Assembly (NCBI GenBank): GCA_934501115.1
Contig: CAKSTO010000028.1
Location: forward strand, 1 to 32,486
DNA: 32,486 bases
Direction of reading: 5' to 3'
Source of the DNA: an uncultured Faecalibacterium sp.
GTDB taxonomy: Bacteria > Bacillota > Clostridia > Oscillospirales > Ruminococcaceae
Shown here: in pieces, positions 16,722-26,410 of the stretch
How the letters are laid out: the number at the start of each line of letters is the position of its first letter
Numbering within the stretch: the first letter of the stretch is position 1
Made by a program: the position numbers and the translations under genes
The notes under the pieces: model-generated
What the model saw: the letters and a program-made list of their open reading frames with translations, nothing else
Databases searched by the model: none
What the model was told of the DNA's origin: nothing

Positions 16722-17726
16722 TTACTGGGCACTGTAGACGCTGCCCATCGTCCAGGAGTTGTCGGCTGCGTATTTTGCGTGGTTGCGCAGGTAAGTGACC
16801 CATGTGCCGTAGCCGTTGCCTGCGCTCAGGTGCACGCCATCCGGGGCGGCAAGCATCTCTTTGAGATTGCCCTCGCCATCGGCCAGTGCTTCCCACAGGT
16901 CAAGGTACACGCAGCCTTTGCTGTCGGCCAGCTGTGCCAGCCGTTCATTGACGTCTCGCAGCACATCCGAAGCAAGGCCGGGCTTTTCAGCGGCTGCGGA
17001 AGGCCGCACCGGCGGGATGGACTGCACGTAGATCACGCAGTCATCGCCGAGGATCTGCCGCAGGTCATCCAGCATCTGACCGTAATAGGCAAGGAAGCGG
17101 TCTGATGCACCCAAGGTGGTCAGGGTGTTGGTGCCCAGCAGGATATACAGCTTTTTCGGGTGCGCTGCGGCCAGCACGTCCAGTGCGATCTCCTGCCCGC
17201 GGGCAGGGCTCTTGACAGCGCTTCGGTTGACGATCGCGTCCGGGCCGACACCGGTATAGCCGCAGATCAGTGCACCGCCCAGATTGATCTGGTAATCAGA
17301 GAAACCCACGGTCAGGCTGTCACCCAGAAACGCTGCGTCTGAAAAGTAGCTCAGATCCACCTGCCCGCAGCTGGGCTGGCGGATGACACTGGCGTCGTAA
17401 GACTTTACGGTATAAGCGCCGGTGCTCTGCTTTGCCGGGCCGAAGGCCTCCAGCGTCGCAGCCTGTGCGCCCTCCGGAAGAGCGCTATCCGAGCCGGAGT
17501 CTGCTTCCCCCTGCATGGGCAGCGGTGCCAGAATATTTTCGGCGATGCCGCTGGCGTTTACTTCAGGGGTGGGGTCTGCTGCCGCTGCACCGTGCTCCAG
17601 AATGGCGGTGATGGCGTAGGATACCAGCAGGATGGCGGCCACTGCGCCCATCAGGCGCAGCTTCCAGCTGCCGCGGCCGTGCCGCCCGCGGCGCGAGGCA
17701 GAATGATATTCGTGTGAGATGCCCAT
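16722..17726 (-). CDS. Membrane-anchored SGNH/GDSL-type hydrolase
   Basis: A predicted extracellular esterase or lipase-like hydrolase of 334 aa. A basic cytoplasmic N-terminus is followed by one membrane span (about 26-47, LMGAVAAILLVSYAITAIL), a low-complexity linker (about 48-110) and an SGNH fold. Catalytic features: block I FLGDSLTVG with Ser137, block III LGTN with Asn200, and block V APDGVHLS with Asp296 and His299. ATG 17726 is used because the upstream GTG at 17762 has no ribosome binding site, although the site for the ATG is also weak. The substrate is unknown; peptidoglycan or polysaccharide O-acetyl groups are common for anchored relatives. It is divergent from the phosphofructokinase genes and has its own promoter and terminator. 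Confidence 0.87.
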   Translation of the reverse strand: MGISHEYHSASRRGRHGRGSWKLRLMGAVAAILLVSYAITAILEHGAAAADPTPEVNASGIAENILAPLPMQGEADSGSDSALPEGAQAATLEAFGPAKQSTGAYTVKSYDASVIRQPSCGQVDLSYFSDAAFLGDSLTVGFSDYQINLGGALICGYTGVGPDAIVNRSAVKSPARGQEIALDVLAAAHPKKLYILLGTNTLTTLGASDRFLAYYGQMLDDLRQILGDDCVIYVQSIPPVRPSAAAEKPGLASDVLRDVNERLAQLADSKGCVYLDLWEALADGEGNLKEMLAAPDGVHLSAGNGYGTWVTYLRNHAKYAADNSWTMGSVYSAQ

Positions 17727-17800
17727 GGTTTTGTTCCAGCTTTCTGCGTTACTCCCGCGCACGGAGGGGCTTTTGCAGCCCGGCCACCGTGCACCTTATC

Positions 17801-17829
17801 ATTTTATCATAATTTTTTTGCATGTGCAA
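17801..17829 (-). promoter_or_regulatory. Promoter of the SGNH hydrolase gene
   Basis: Read on the minus strand: -35 TTGCAC (17829-17824), 17-nt spacer, -10 TAAAAT (17806-17801). Its -35 is only 11 nt from the -35 of the divergent promoter. Confidence 0.75.
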
Positions 17830-17840
17830 CCAATTGGGTC

Positions 17841-17869
17841 TTGCATACAACAGGTAAAACAGGTACAAT
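17841..17869 (+). promoter_or_regulatory. Promoter of the phosphofructokinase pair
   Basis: -35 TTGCAT (17841-17846), 17-nt spacer, -10 TACAAT (17864-17869). The start is about 17876, which leaves an untranslated leader of roughly 200 nt. The leader contains the palindrome at 17903 and a hairpin CTGCCCG-GTCTG-CGGGCAG (17958-17976). No known riboswitch was recognised. Confidence 0.75.
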
Positions 17870-17902
17870 AAGGATGTGGCAATTTTGCACATTTTACAAA
17901 AA

Positions 17903-17916
17903 GCATGTGCACATGC
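17903..17916. promoter_or_regulatory. Perfect 14-bp palindrome, candidate operator
   Basis: GCATGTGCACATGC lies about 30 nt after the predicted transcription start of the phosphofructokinase operon. A related half site GCATGTGCA occurs at 17820-17828 over the -35 of the divergent gene. Its position suits a repressor acting on one or both genes; the protein is unknown. Confidence 0.4.
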
Positions 17917-18073
17917 CGCAAACTTTTTTGTATCACTTGCAGTGTCTGGCTTGTTTGCTGCCCGGTCTGCGGGCAGTGCAGGGCTCAAGGGCCACCGATC
18001 TACAGGCAGCGCGGAAGCCGGAGCTGCAAAGGATGCGGAATGATAAGAATGGAAAACGCAAAAGGAGGTTCTC

Positions 18074-19297
18074 ATGGCCAAGAACGTGATCATTGGTCAG
18101 AGCGGCGGCCCTACCGCCGTGATCAACTCCAGTCTGGCAGGCGTATACAAAGCCGCCTGCAGTCTGGGTGCAGACAAGGTGTACGGCATGAAGTACGGCA
18201 TCGAGGGTCTGATCAAGGAAGAAATGCTGGAACTGAACGTCCTGCTGGACGACCGGATGAGCATTGAGCTGCTCAAGCGCACCCCTTCCAGCTATCTGGG
18301 CAGCTGCCGCTACAAGCTGCCTGACCCGGATGTGGACTCTACGCCCTTCGTCAAGCTGTTTACCCTGTTTGACAAGTACGACATCTGCGCGGTGTTCTAC
18401 ATCGGCGGCAACGACTCCATGGACACCATCGCGAAGCTCTCCCGCTACGGCGACCGTGTCGGCAGCAGCGTGCGGTTCATCGGTGTGCCCAAGACCATCG
18501 ATAATGACCTGTGCCTGACCGACCATACCCCGGGCTACGGTTCGGCGGCAAAGTACATCGCCACCATCCTGAAGGAAGTCATCCGCGACTCTTCCGTGTA
18601 CGACATCCGCAGCGTGACTGTGGCCGAGATCATGGGGCGTCACGCTGGCTGGCTGGCCGGTGCGGCCTGCCTTGCCGGCGGCGACGACTGCGAGGGCCCG
18701 GATCTGATCCTGCTGCCTGAGGTTCCCTTCGATCAGGAAAAGTTCCTTGCCCGGGTAGACGAGCTGCAGAGGGTCAAGCCGAATGTCATTATCGCGGCCA
18801 GTGAGGGCGTAAAGACTGCCGACGGCACCTATCTGTGCGATCTGGTGTCCACGGCAGGTCAGCTGGATGCCTTTGGCCACAAGGCTGTGCTCAGCGGCAC
18901 CAGCCGGTATCTGTCTGAGCTCATCCATGACAAGCTGAACTGCAAGAGCCGCGCCATCGAGTTCTCCACCCTGCAGCGCTGTGCCAGCCATCTGGCCAGC
19001 CGCACGGATGTGAGCGAGGCCTACGCTGTGGGCGGTGCGGCAGCCGCCGCTGCCTTTGCGGGCGAGACCGGCCGCATGATCGCGCTCAAGCGCATCTCCG
19101 CTTATCCCTACCAGTGCATCACCGAGTCGGTGGATGTGCAGCAGGTGGCAAACCTTGAAAAAAAGGTGCCGCTGGACTGGATCAGCCCCGATGGCATGCA
19201 GGTAACGGCGGCCTTTGAAGAATACGCCCGCCCGCTGATCCTGGACGAGGTGACCCCCGTCTATGTCAACGGAACCCCGCGCCACATCCGCCTGTAA
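18074..19297 (+). CDS. 6-phosphofructokinase, probably pyrophosphate-dependent (first of two)
   Basis: Phosphorylates fructose 6-phosphate to the 1,6-bisphosphate in glycolysis. The 407-aa length and motifs GQSGGPTAVIN (8-18), GGNDSMDT (111-118) and PKTIDNDL (139-146) place it in the phosphofructokinase superfamily. By alignment to E. coli PfkA, Asp114 falls at Gly104 and Lys140 at Gly124, the two residues that mark PPi-using enzymes. Asn113 replaces the usual metal-binding Asp103. The ribosome binding site is AAAGGAGG (18059-18066). The paralogue downstream (19380) has the same motifs at the same numbers. Phosphoryl-donor preference is inferred, not shown; a pfp-type name would fit. Confidence 0.88.
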   Translation: MAKNVIIGQSGGPTAVINSSLAGVYKAACSLGADKVYGMKYGIEGLIKEEMLELNVLLDDRMSIELLKRTPSSYLGSCRYKLPDPDVDSTPFVKLFTLFDKYDICAVFYIGGNDSMDTIAKLSRYGDRVGSSVRFIGVPKTIDNDLCLTDHTPGYGSAAKYIATILKEVIRDSSVYDIRSVTVAEIMGRHAGWLAGAACLAGGDDCEGPDLILLPEVPFDQEKFLARVDELQRVKPNVIIAASEGVKTADGTYLCDLVSTAGQLDAFGHKAVLSGTSRYLSELIHDKLNCKSRAIEFSTLQRCASHLASRTDVSEAYAVGGAAAAAAFAGETGRMIALKRISAYPYQCITESVDVQQVANLEKKVPLDWISPDGMQVTAAFEEYARPLILDEVTPVYVNGTPRHIRL

Positions 19298-19312
19298 TCC
19301 CTTTTTCCGCGT

Positions 19313-19355
19313 CTGTTTTCGTGCATCCTGCACGTAATATATATTGCCGAAACAG
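19313..19355 (+). other. Nested RNA hairpin between the two phosphofructokinase genes
   Basis: Outer arms CTGTTTTCG (19313-19321) and CGAAACAG (19348-19355) enclose CGTGCA-TCC-TGCACG (19320-19334), which overlaps the outer arm by two bases. There is no T run, so transcription probably continues into the second gene. It might set relative expression or be a processing site. Confidence 0.4.
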
Positions 19356-19379
19356 AAAAACAAAAAAGGAGAAATCATC

Positions 19380-20612
19380 ATGGGTAAAAATGCAATCGTT
19401 GGTCAGTCTGGCGGGCCTACGTCCGTCATCAATGCAAGCCTCGCAGGCGTCTTTGAAAGCTGCAAGAGCCGCGGCGCAGACATCGTCTACGGCATGTGCA
19501 ACGGCGTTGCCGGTCTGCTGGAGGAGCGGGTCATTGACCTTTCCACTGTGCTGACGGACGATCTGGACATCGAGCTGCTCAAGCGCACGCCGTCCAGCTT
19601 TCTCGGCAGCTGCCGCTATAAGCTGCCTGACTGGCATGAGGACGAGGCCGTCTACAAAAAGCTGTTCGCCATTCTGGAGAAGCTGAACATCGGCTACTTC
19701 TTCTACATTGGCGGCAACGACTCCATGGACACCATCGGCAAGCTGGCTGAGTACGGCGAGCGCATCCAGAGCGACATCCGCTTTATGGGCGTGCCCAAGA
19801 CCATCGACAACGACCTGATGGTCACCGACCACACCCCCGGCTACGGCTCTGCTGCCAAGTACATCGGCGTGGTGATGAAGGAGATCATCCGCGACGCCAC
19901 CGTGTACGGCACCAAGTACGTCACCGTGGTGGAGATCATGGGCCGCAATGCAGGCTGGCTGACCGCTGCCGCGGCTCTGGCCAAGAGCGATGACTGCGAG
20001 GGCGTGGACATGGTCTGCCTGCCCGAAGTGCCCTTCAATGTGGATCACTTTGTGGAAAAGGTGCGCGTGATGCAGGAAAAGAAGCCCAGCATCGTCATTG
20101 CAGTGTCCGAGGGCGTCAAGCTGGAGGATGGCCGCTATGTATGTGAGCTGGCCGACGATGTGCACGCGGTGGACGCCTTTGGCCACAAGGCTCTGACCGG
20201 CACTGCCCGGTATCTGGCCAACGTGGTGGCACGCAATCTGGATACCAAGACCCGCTGCATCGAGCTTTCTACCCTGCAGCGCTGCGCAGGCCATCTGACC
20301 AGCCGCACGGATATCACCGAGGCCTATCAGGTTGGCGGTGCCGCAGCCAAGGCTGCCTTTGAGGGCGTTACCGGCCAGATGGTGGCTCTGAAGCGTATCT
20401 CCAACAGCCCGTATCAGTGCACCACCGAGCTGCACCCCATCAGCGAGGTGGCAAACCTCGAAAAAAAGGTGCCGCTGAGCTGGATGAACGCCAACCACAC
20501 CCAGATGACCGAGGAGTTTCTGGCTTATGCCCGCCCGCTGATCCAGGCCGAGCTGACCCCGCTGTACATTGCCGGTCTGCCTCACCACATCTACATGAAG
20601 AACTCCAAGTAA
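19380..20612 (+). CDS. 6-phosphofructokinase, probably pyrophosphate-dependent (second of two)
   Basis: A 410-aa paralogue of the preceding gene, alignable without gaps over the first 145 residues. Key motifs are GQSGGPTSVIN (8-18), GGNDSMDT (111-118) and PKTIDNDL (139-146), so the active site and predicted PPi use are the same. Differences cluster in the 80-100 region and the C-terminus. ATG 19380 is supported by AAGGAG at 19366-19371; the upstream ATG 19344 lacks a site and would add 12 lysine-rich residues. The gap to the first gene is 82 nt with a hairpin, and a strong terminator follows. The pair may form a hetero-oligomer or have distinct regulation or substrates (for example sedoheptulose 7-phosphate); both are inference. 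Confidence 0.88.
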   Translation: MGKNAIVGQSGGPTSVINASLAGVFESCKSRGADIVYGMCNGVAGLLEERVIDLSTVLTDDLDIELLKRTPSSFLGSCRYKLPDWHEDEAVYKKLFAILEKLNIGYFFYIGGNDSMDTIGKLAEYGERIQSDIRFMGVPKTIDNDLMVTDHTPGYGSAAKYIGVVMKEIIRDATVYGTKYVTVVEIMGRNAGWLTAAAALAKSDDCEGVDMVCLPEVPFNVDHFVEKVRVMQEKKPSIVIAVSEGVKLEDGRYVCELADDVHAVDAFGHKALTGTARYLANVVARNLDTKTRCIELSTLQRCAGHLTSRTDITEAYQVGGAAAKAAFEGVTGQMVALKRISNSPYQCTTELHPISEVANLEKKVPLSWMNANHTQMTEEFLAYARPLIQAELTPLYIAGLPHHIYMKNSK

Positions 20613-20632
20613 TTTCTGTTATAAGGCATAGC

Positions 20633-20670
20633 AAAAGCCCGTCCGAGTTTTACGCCCGGACGGGCTTTTT
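20633..20670. terminator. Bidirectional terminator between convergent genes
   Basis: Stem AAAAGCCCGTCCG / CGGACGGGCTTTT with a loop of about 10 nt, followed by T on the plus strand and by TTTTGC on the minus strand. It serves the phosphofructokinase operon and the convergent dehydratase gene. Confidence 0.9.
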
Positions 20671-20698
20671 GCATTTCTGTATTCTCCGCTTCGGAAGA

Positions 20699-22015
<1,317 letters not shown>

Positions 22016-22107
22016 AGGTTCCTCCTATGTTGCTTTCTTAAAAGCCTTTTACGTGATGCGATCCTGTGCAAGATCATGCACAGCTGCATTTGTCTTTAGC
22101 AGGCTAG

Positions 22108-22239
22108 CCCTCTCAGTCATCGCTACGCGATGCCAGCTCCCCCAAAGTGGGAGCCCTTGGCAGTCCTTGCAAACTTCATCTTTTTGCCAAGGCCTCTCCC
22201 TTTGGGAGAGGTGGATTTGCGAAGCAAAGACGGAGAGGG
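22108..22239. repeat. Palindromic repeat family I, copy 4 (132 bp)
   Basis: Ends CCCTCTCAGTC and GACGGAGAGGG; flanking bases extend the pairing to CTAGCCCTCTC / GAGAGGGCTAG. Internal hairpins: CATCGC-TAC-GCGATG, GCTCCC/GGGAGC, CCTTGGC/GCCAAGG, CCTCTCC-CTTT-GGGAGAGG and TTTGC-GAA-GCAAA. It lies between the activase and dehydratase genes, at the point where fused homologues are continuous. Confidence 0.85.
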
Positions 22240-22271
22240 CTAGGATTTTTTCCTTTTTCGCGATCTCTATT

Positions 22272-25211
22272 TTATTCTGCCTTTTCTGCGGCTACCTCGT
22301 CGCGCTCATCCAGAGCGGCGAACAGGCTGCGCAGACGGATGTTCACGGCACCCAGATTGGTGATCTCGTCGATCTTGAGCTGGGTGTAGAGCTTGCCGCC
22401 CTCCTGCAGGATCTCGCGGGTCTCGTCGGTGGTAATGGCATCCACGCCGCAGCCGAAGGACACCAGCTGCACCAGATCCATATCCTTCTGGGTGGTGCAG
22501 TACTTGGCGGCGGCATACAGGCGGCTGTGGTAGGTCCACTGGTTCAGCACGCTGGTGGGGAACTTCTGCACCCGGTTGGAGATGCTGTCCTCGGTAACAA
22601 CGGCAGCGCCGTGGCGGGTGATGAGGCGGTCGATGCCGTGGTTCACCTCGGGGTCCACATGGTAGGGGCGGCCTGCCAGCACGATGATGCGCTTGCCCTG
22701 ACGGCGGGCTTCATCGATGATCTCGCTGCCCTTCACCCGGATCTTTGCCATGTGGGACTCGTATTCCGCATAGGCGGCATCCGCTGCGGCCTGCACCTCT
22801 TTTTCCGAGATGCCGCCGAAGTACTTGGGCAGGATGCTCTTTGCCATCTTGTGCACAAAGTCCTTGGGGCGGTGGATGCCCACATAGTCATAAATGAATT
22901 TGGTGCCCTCCAGCTCCGGGCAGTTGCCCGCCAGAACCTCGGGGTAGTAGGCCACCACCGGGCAGTTATAGTGATTGTCGCCCAAGCCTTCGTCCACATT
23001 GTAGGTCAGGCAGGGATAGAAAATGGCGTCCAGCTGCATCTGGCTCAGAGCCTTGATGTGGCCGTGGCTCAGCTTTGCCGGGAAGCAGGCGGTGTCGCTG
23101 GGGATGGTGGCCTGACCGGCCAGATACAGCCCGCGGCTGGACACCGGACTGGTGTGCACCGCAAAGCCCAGCTTTGTCCAGAACGCCCACCAGAAGGGCA
23201 GCAGTTCGTAGAAGCCCAGACACAGCGGGATGCCGATGGAGCCGCGTTTGCCGGGAACAGGCTTGTAGCCGGCCAGAAGCTCCTGCTTGTAGGCGTAGAG
23301 GTTGAGACTGTTATCCTCGCTCTTGCCGGTAATGGGCTTGTCACAGCGGTTGCCGGAAATGTATTTGCGGCCGTCGGCGAAGGTGTTGACGGTAAGCTGG
23401 CAGTGATTGCCGCAGCCGCCGCACTTGACGCTGACCACCTTCTGCTCAAAGGCTTCCAGCTCCTCCTGACACATCATGGAGGAGCTGGTCTTGTGAGCCT
23501 TCTGGCTCTGGCGCAGACCAAACAGAGCCGCACCGTAAGCGCCCATCAGACCGGCGATGTCGGGGCGGATGACCTCGACGCCCATCTCCTTTTCAAAGGC
23601 GCGGAGCACGGCTTCATTGTAGAAGGTACCGCCCTGCACCACGATCTTGCGGCCAAGCTCTTCCGGGCTGGAAGCGCGGATGACCTTGTACAGCGCATTT
23701 TTGACCACACTGATGGACAGGCCTGCCGAGATGTTCTCGATGCTGGCACCGTCCTTCTGCGCCTGCTTGACCGAGCTGTTCATGAACACGGTGCAGCGGC
23801 TGCCCAGATCTACCGGGCGGTCTGCGAACAGGCCAAGGCTGGCAAATTTCTTCACATCGTAGCCCAGCGCCTGCGCAAAAGTCTGCAGAAAGCTGCCGCA
23901 GCCGGAGGAGCAGGCCTCGTTCAGGAAGATGTTGCTGATGGCACCATCCTCGATCTTGAAGCACTTCATATCCTGGCCGCCGATGTCGATGATGAAATCC
24001 ACATCCGGCATGAAATATTTGGCGGCGGTAAAGTGTGCCACCGTCTCCACCAGACCGTAGTCGCAGCGGAAGGCGTTTTTCACCAGCTCCTCGCCGTAGC
24101 CGGTGGTGGTCACGCTGGCCACCTGCAGGCCGGGGTGCTCGTGATAGATCTTGAGCAGCTGCTCCCGGATCAAAGGCAGCGGGTTGCCCAGATTCGGCTG
24201 ATAGTTGGTGTAGAGGATCCGGCTCTTTTCGTCCACCACCACCAGCTTGACGGTAGTGGAACCGGAGTCGATGCCGATATGCACCGGCCCGCACTGGGCA
24301 CTGAAGGGCACGCGGGGCACGCTGTGGGACATGTGGCGGGCGTGGAAGGCCTCGTATTCCTCCTTGCTTGCGAACAGCGGCGGCTCGCTGGCGTAGGTGG
24401 CTGTGGCGGCGTATTTGTCCAGTGCATCCGCCACCTCAGACAGCACGAACTCTTTGTCGGCATACAGGGCGGCGCCCAGAGCCACATACAGCAGGCTGTT
24501 TTCAGGGCAGGTGCCGGTCACGTTCAGCGCTTCATCAAAGCTTTTGCGCAGCACGGTGCTGAAGGTGAGCGGGCCGCCCAGATACAGGATGTTGCCCTTG
24601 ATGGGGCGTCCCTGTGCCAGACCGGCGATGGTCTGGTTGACCACTGCCTTATAGATGCTGGCAGCGATGTCCTCGGTGCGGGCACCCTGATTGATCAGCG
24701 GCTGCACGTCGCTTTTGGCGAACACACCGCAGCGGGACGCGATGGTATAGGTGCGCTGAGCATTCTCAGCGGCCTTGTTCATCTCGTCGGCGCTCATCTT
24801 CAACAGGGTAGCCATCTGGTCGATGAAGGCACCGGTGCCGCCGGCACAGCTGCCGTTCATGCGTACCTCGGTGCCATTGGTCAGGAACAGGATCTTAGCA
24901 TCCTCGCCGCCCAGCTCGATCACACAGTCGGTGGCGGGCACGAAGCGCTTGACCGCCACGCGGGTGGAAAACACCTCCTGCACGAAGGGCACGCCGCAGC
25001 TGTCGGCCAGACCCATACCGGCAGAGCCGGAGATGCTCAGCAGTGCTTTCTGACCATGCAGCTGCTCGGCGTCGATGCGGCGCAGCAGCTCCTGCGCCTT
25101 TTCCAGAATATGACTATAGTGTCGTTCGTATGTAGAATACAGCAGTGTATCATGTTCATCCAGCACCACGCACTTGATGGTGGTGCTGCCGATGTCAAGA
25201 CCTACTCTCAC
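22272..25211 (-). CDS. Acyl-CoA dehydratase activase with two BcrAD/BadFG ATPase domains plus a DUF2229-like domain
   Basis: A 979-aa predicted ATP-driven electron-injection protein. Two ASKHA (BcrAD/BadFG) domains: about 3-260 (VGLDIGSTTIK, IELGGEDAKI, GSCAGGTGAF, SRCGVFAKSD) and about 305-560 (IGIDSGSTTVK, IDIGGQDMKC, EACSSGCGSF, SRCTVF). Cluster cysteines Cys122/Cys161 and Cys434/Cys473 are each 39 residues apart, as in HgdC (127/166), so one chain could hold the bridging [4Fe-4S] that HgdC makes as a homodimer. The last 380 residues fit DUF2229, beginning after VKCGGCGNHCQLT. GTG 25211 is the start, with TAGGAGG (25227-25221) upstream; a longer frame to 25265 lacks support. The protein ends near where fused relatives continue into the HgdB-like part. 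Confidence 0.88.
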   Translation of the reverse strand: MRVGLDIGSTTIKCVVLDEHDTLLYSTYERHYSHILEKAQELLRRIDAEQLHGQKALLSISGSAGMGLADSCGVPFVQEVFSTRVAVKRFVPATDCVIELGGEDAKILFLTNGTEVRMNGSCAGGTGAFIDQMATLLKMSADEMNKAAENAQRTYTIASRCGVFAKSDVQPLINQGARTEDIAASIYKAVVNQTIAGLAQGRPIKGNILYLGGPLTFSTVLRKSFDEALNVTGTCPENSLLYVALGAALYADKEFVLSEVADALDKYAATATYASEPPLFASKEEYEAFHARHMSHSVPRVPFSAQCGPVHIGIDSGSTTVKLVVVDEKSRILYTNYQPNLGNPLPLIREQLLKIYHEHPGLQVASVTTTGYGEELVKNAFRCDYGLVETVAHFTAAKYFMPDVDFIIDIGGQDMKCFKIEDGAISNIFLNEACSSGCGSFLQTFAQALGYDVKKFASLGLFADRPVDLGSRCTVFMNSSVKQAQKDGASIENISAGLSISVVKNALYKVIRASSPEELGRKIVVQGGTFYNEAVLRAFEKEMGVEVIRPDIAGLMGAYGAALFGLRQSQKAHKTSSSMMCQEELEAFEQKVVSVKCGGCGNHCQLTVNTFADGRKYISGNRCDKPITGKSEDNSLNLYAYKQELLAGYKPVPGKRGSIGIPLCLGFYELLPFWWAFWTKLGFAVHTSPVSSRGLYLAGQATIPSDTACFPAKLSHGHIKALSQMQLDAIFYPCLTYNVDEGLGDNHYNCPVVAYYPEVLAGNCPELEGTKFIYDYVGIHRPKDFVHKMAKSILPKYFGGISEKEVQAAADAAYAEYESHMAKIRVKGSEIIDEARRQGKRIIVLAGRPYHVDPEVNHGIDRLITRHGAAVVTEDSISNRVQKFPTSVLNQWTYHSRLYAAAKYCTTQKDMDLVQLVSFGCGVDAITTDETREILQEGGKLYTQLKIDEITNLGAVNIRLRSLFAALDERDEVAAEKAE

Positions 25212-25329
25212 GTTGTTTTTCCTCCTAAGGACAAATGCCGGAAGCGCAGCCTCCAGTAGCGGCAAAGGCAGTTTCTTTGCCGAAAATTAGTTTGGTAACG
25301 AATTATTTTGCCGGGTCGCATACAAGGAT

Positions 25330-25358
25330 ATTATAAAACAATTTTTCGGCGCAATCAA
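25330..25358 (-). promoter_or_regulatory. Promoter of the activase/dehydratase operon
   Basis: Read on the minus strand: -35 TTGATT (25358-25353), 17-nt spacer, perfect -10 TATAAT (25335-25330). The leader of about 110 nt contains the hairpin CGGCAAAG / CTTTGCCG (25260-25282). Confidence 0.75.
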
Positions 25359-25359
25359 T

Positions 25360-25381
25360 CCGTGTCCTTTATTTTACACGG
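25360..25381. promoter_or_regulatory. Inverted repeat abutting the activase -35 box, candidate operator
   Basis: CCGTGT-N10-ACACGG begins 2 nt upstream of the -35 element. Spacing of one to two helical turns suits a dimeric regulator. It does not match the Rex or Fnr consensus as I remember them. The rest of 25382-25486 shows nothing I recognise. Confidence 0.4.
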
Positions 25382-25486
25382 AAAAAATAGTAATTTCCGC
25401 TCGGAAAGTTAAACATTTTGTGAACTTGCCAAAGCAGCTCCGGCCTTTGACGGTACGGGGCAAAATTTCTTAGCCGTTCCCGGCGC

Positions 25487-25529
25487 AAAAAAGGCCGCTG
25501 CACAGGTGTTTTGCCTGTGCGGCGGCCTT
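25487..25529 (-). terminator. Terminator of the Spo0A-like operon
   Basis: Stem GGCCGCTGCACAGG / CCTGTGCGGCGGCC (14 positions, one mismatch); on the minus strand it is followed by TTTTTT. It starts 15 nt past the stop of the kinase-like gene. Confidence 0.9.
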
Positions 25530-25543
25530 GCCGTGATCGTTTT

Positions 25544-26386
25544 TTACAGTGCGTCCGGGTCGCCCCGCTCGGGCATGGTGCGCAGCTCCCGCACCAGCAT
25601 TGCCCGCAGTTGATACTGCTGTTCCTGCTGCTGCAGGTCACTGCCGCTGTGCAGCTCCGGTGCGTGTGCCGGTACGCGCATGGCACTCAGGGGAATGGTC
25701 ACCACGGCCTGCGTGCCTTTTTCCGGCGCGTGCCCGACTCGCAGCCCCCAGCCCATGCGCCGGCAGCATTCCTGGCTGAGCAGCAGCCCCAGCTTTGCAC
25801 CGCCCAGAAAGCAGCGGCGGTTTTCAAGCCATGCAGCCTCGCTGCTGTCCGGCAGGCCGCAGCCGTCGTCCAGCACCGTCATTTGCCAGAAGCTCTCGCT
25901 GCGCCGCAGCAGGATCTGCACCCTGCCGCCTGCGCTGCAGGCACGCAGCGCGTTGGAAAGCAGGTGCAGCAGCAAAAGCTCGGCGTCGCCGCGGTCAGCC
26001 ATCACGCGGCAGGTCGTCCAGCCGCCGCAGTCCAGCGTCAGCTCTACCTTGAGCTGTGCCTGGATCATGTCAGCCTGCGCTGTGATCTGCTGCAGCAGGC
26101 TGCACAGATCCATGGGATGGAGCTGCGGAAGCTCTTTTGCACGGAGATATTCCAGCAGGGTCAGAACCTCGTTGATGGTACGATCCAGCCGCGCCGCTGC
26201 TGCGCCGATATCTTCCACCGCCTGACAGGAGTCGCTGTCCGCGCCGGTATGCGCAAGATGCTGCTCCAGATACTCGCAGTTGCGGCTGATGAGTCCCAGC
26301 GTATGGAAGCAGGCCTGCTCCACATCCTTCTGCGATACGGCCTGAAGATCCAGCGCACCCACGTCCTTTTGCTGCATTTGCTCCAT
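25544..26386 (-). CDS. Soluble histidine-kinase-like protein (HATPase_c), no sensor domain
   Basis: 280 aa with no signal or membrane segment, so cytoplasmic. A helical region (about 20-85, EQACFHTLGLISRNCEYLEQ) could be a DHp-like dimerisation pair, with His28 as a possible but atypical phosphate site: it lacks the usual Glu/Asp after the His. An ATPase domain follows (about 95-238): N box LLLHLLSNALRA with Asn145, G1 box DDGCGLPD (173-180), and a G2-like LGGAKLGLLLS (194-204). The Gln/Glu-rich C-terminal tail is not part of the fold. GGGAGGG lies 8 nt before ATG 26386, which is 24 nt after the Spo0A-like stop codon. A partner of that regulator by context, but its receiver seems unable to accept phosphate, so the ATPase may act otherwise. 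Confidence 0.75.
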   Translation of the reverse strand: MEQMQQKDVGALDLQAVSQKDVEQACFHTLGLISRNCEYLEQHLAHTGADSDSCQAVEDIGAAAARLDRTINEVLTLLEYLRAKELPQLHPMDLCSLLQQITAQADMIQAQLKVELTLDCGGWTTCRVMADRGDAELLLLHLLSNALRACSAGGRVQILLRRSESFWQMTVLDDGCGLPDSSEAAWLENRRCFLGGAKLGLLLSQECCRRMGWGLRVGHAPEKGTQAVVTIPLSAMRVPAHAPELHSGSDLQQQEQQYQLRAMLVRELRTMPERGDPDAL

Positions 26387-26410
26387 TCTGTCTGTCCCTC
26401 CCGGCGGCGT

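Noticed and set aside
17876..18073. Riboswitch in the phosphofructokinase leader
   Set aside because: A long leader and hairpins are present, but no known conserved core could be recognised, so only the palindrome and hairpin were reported.
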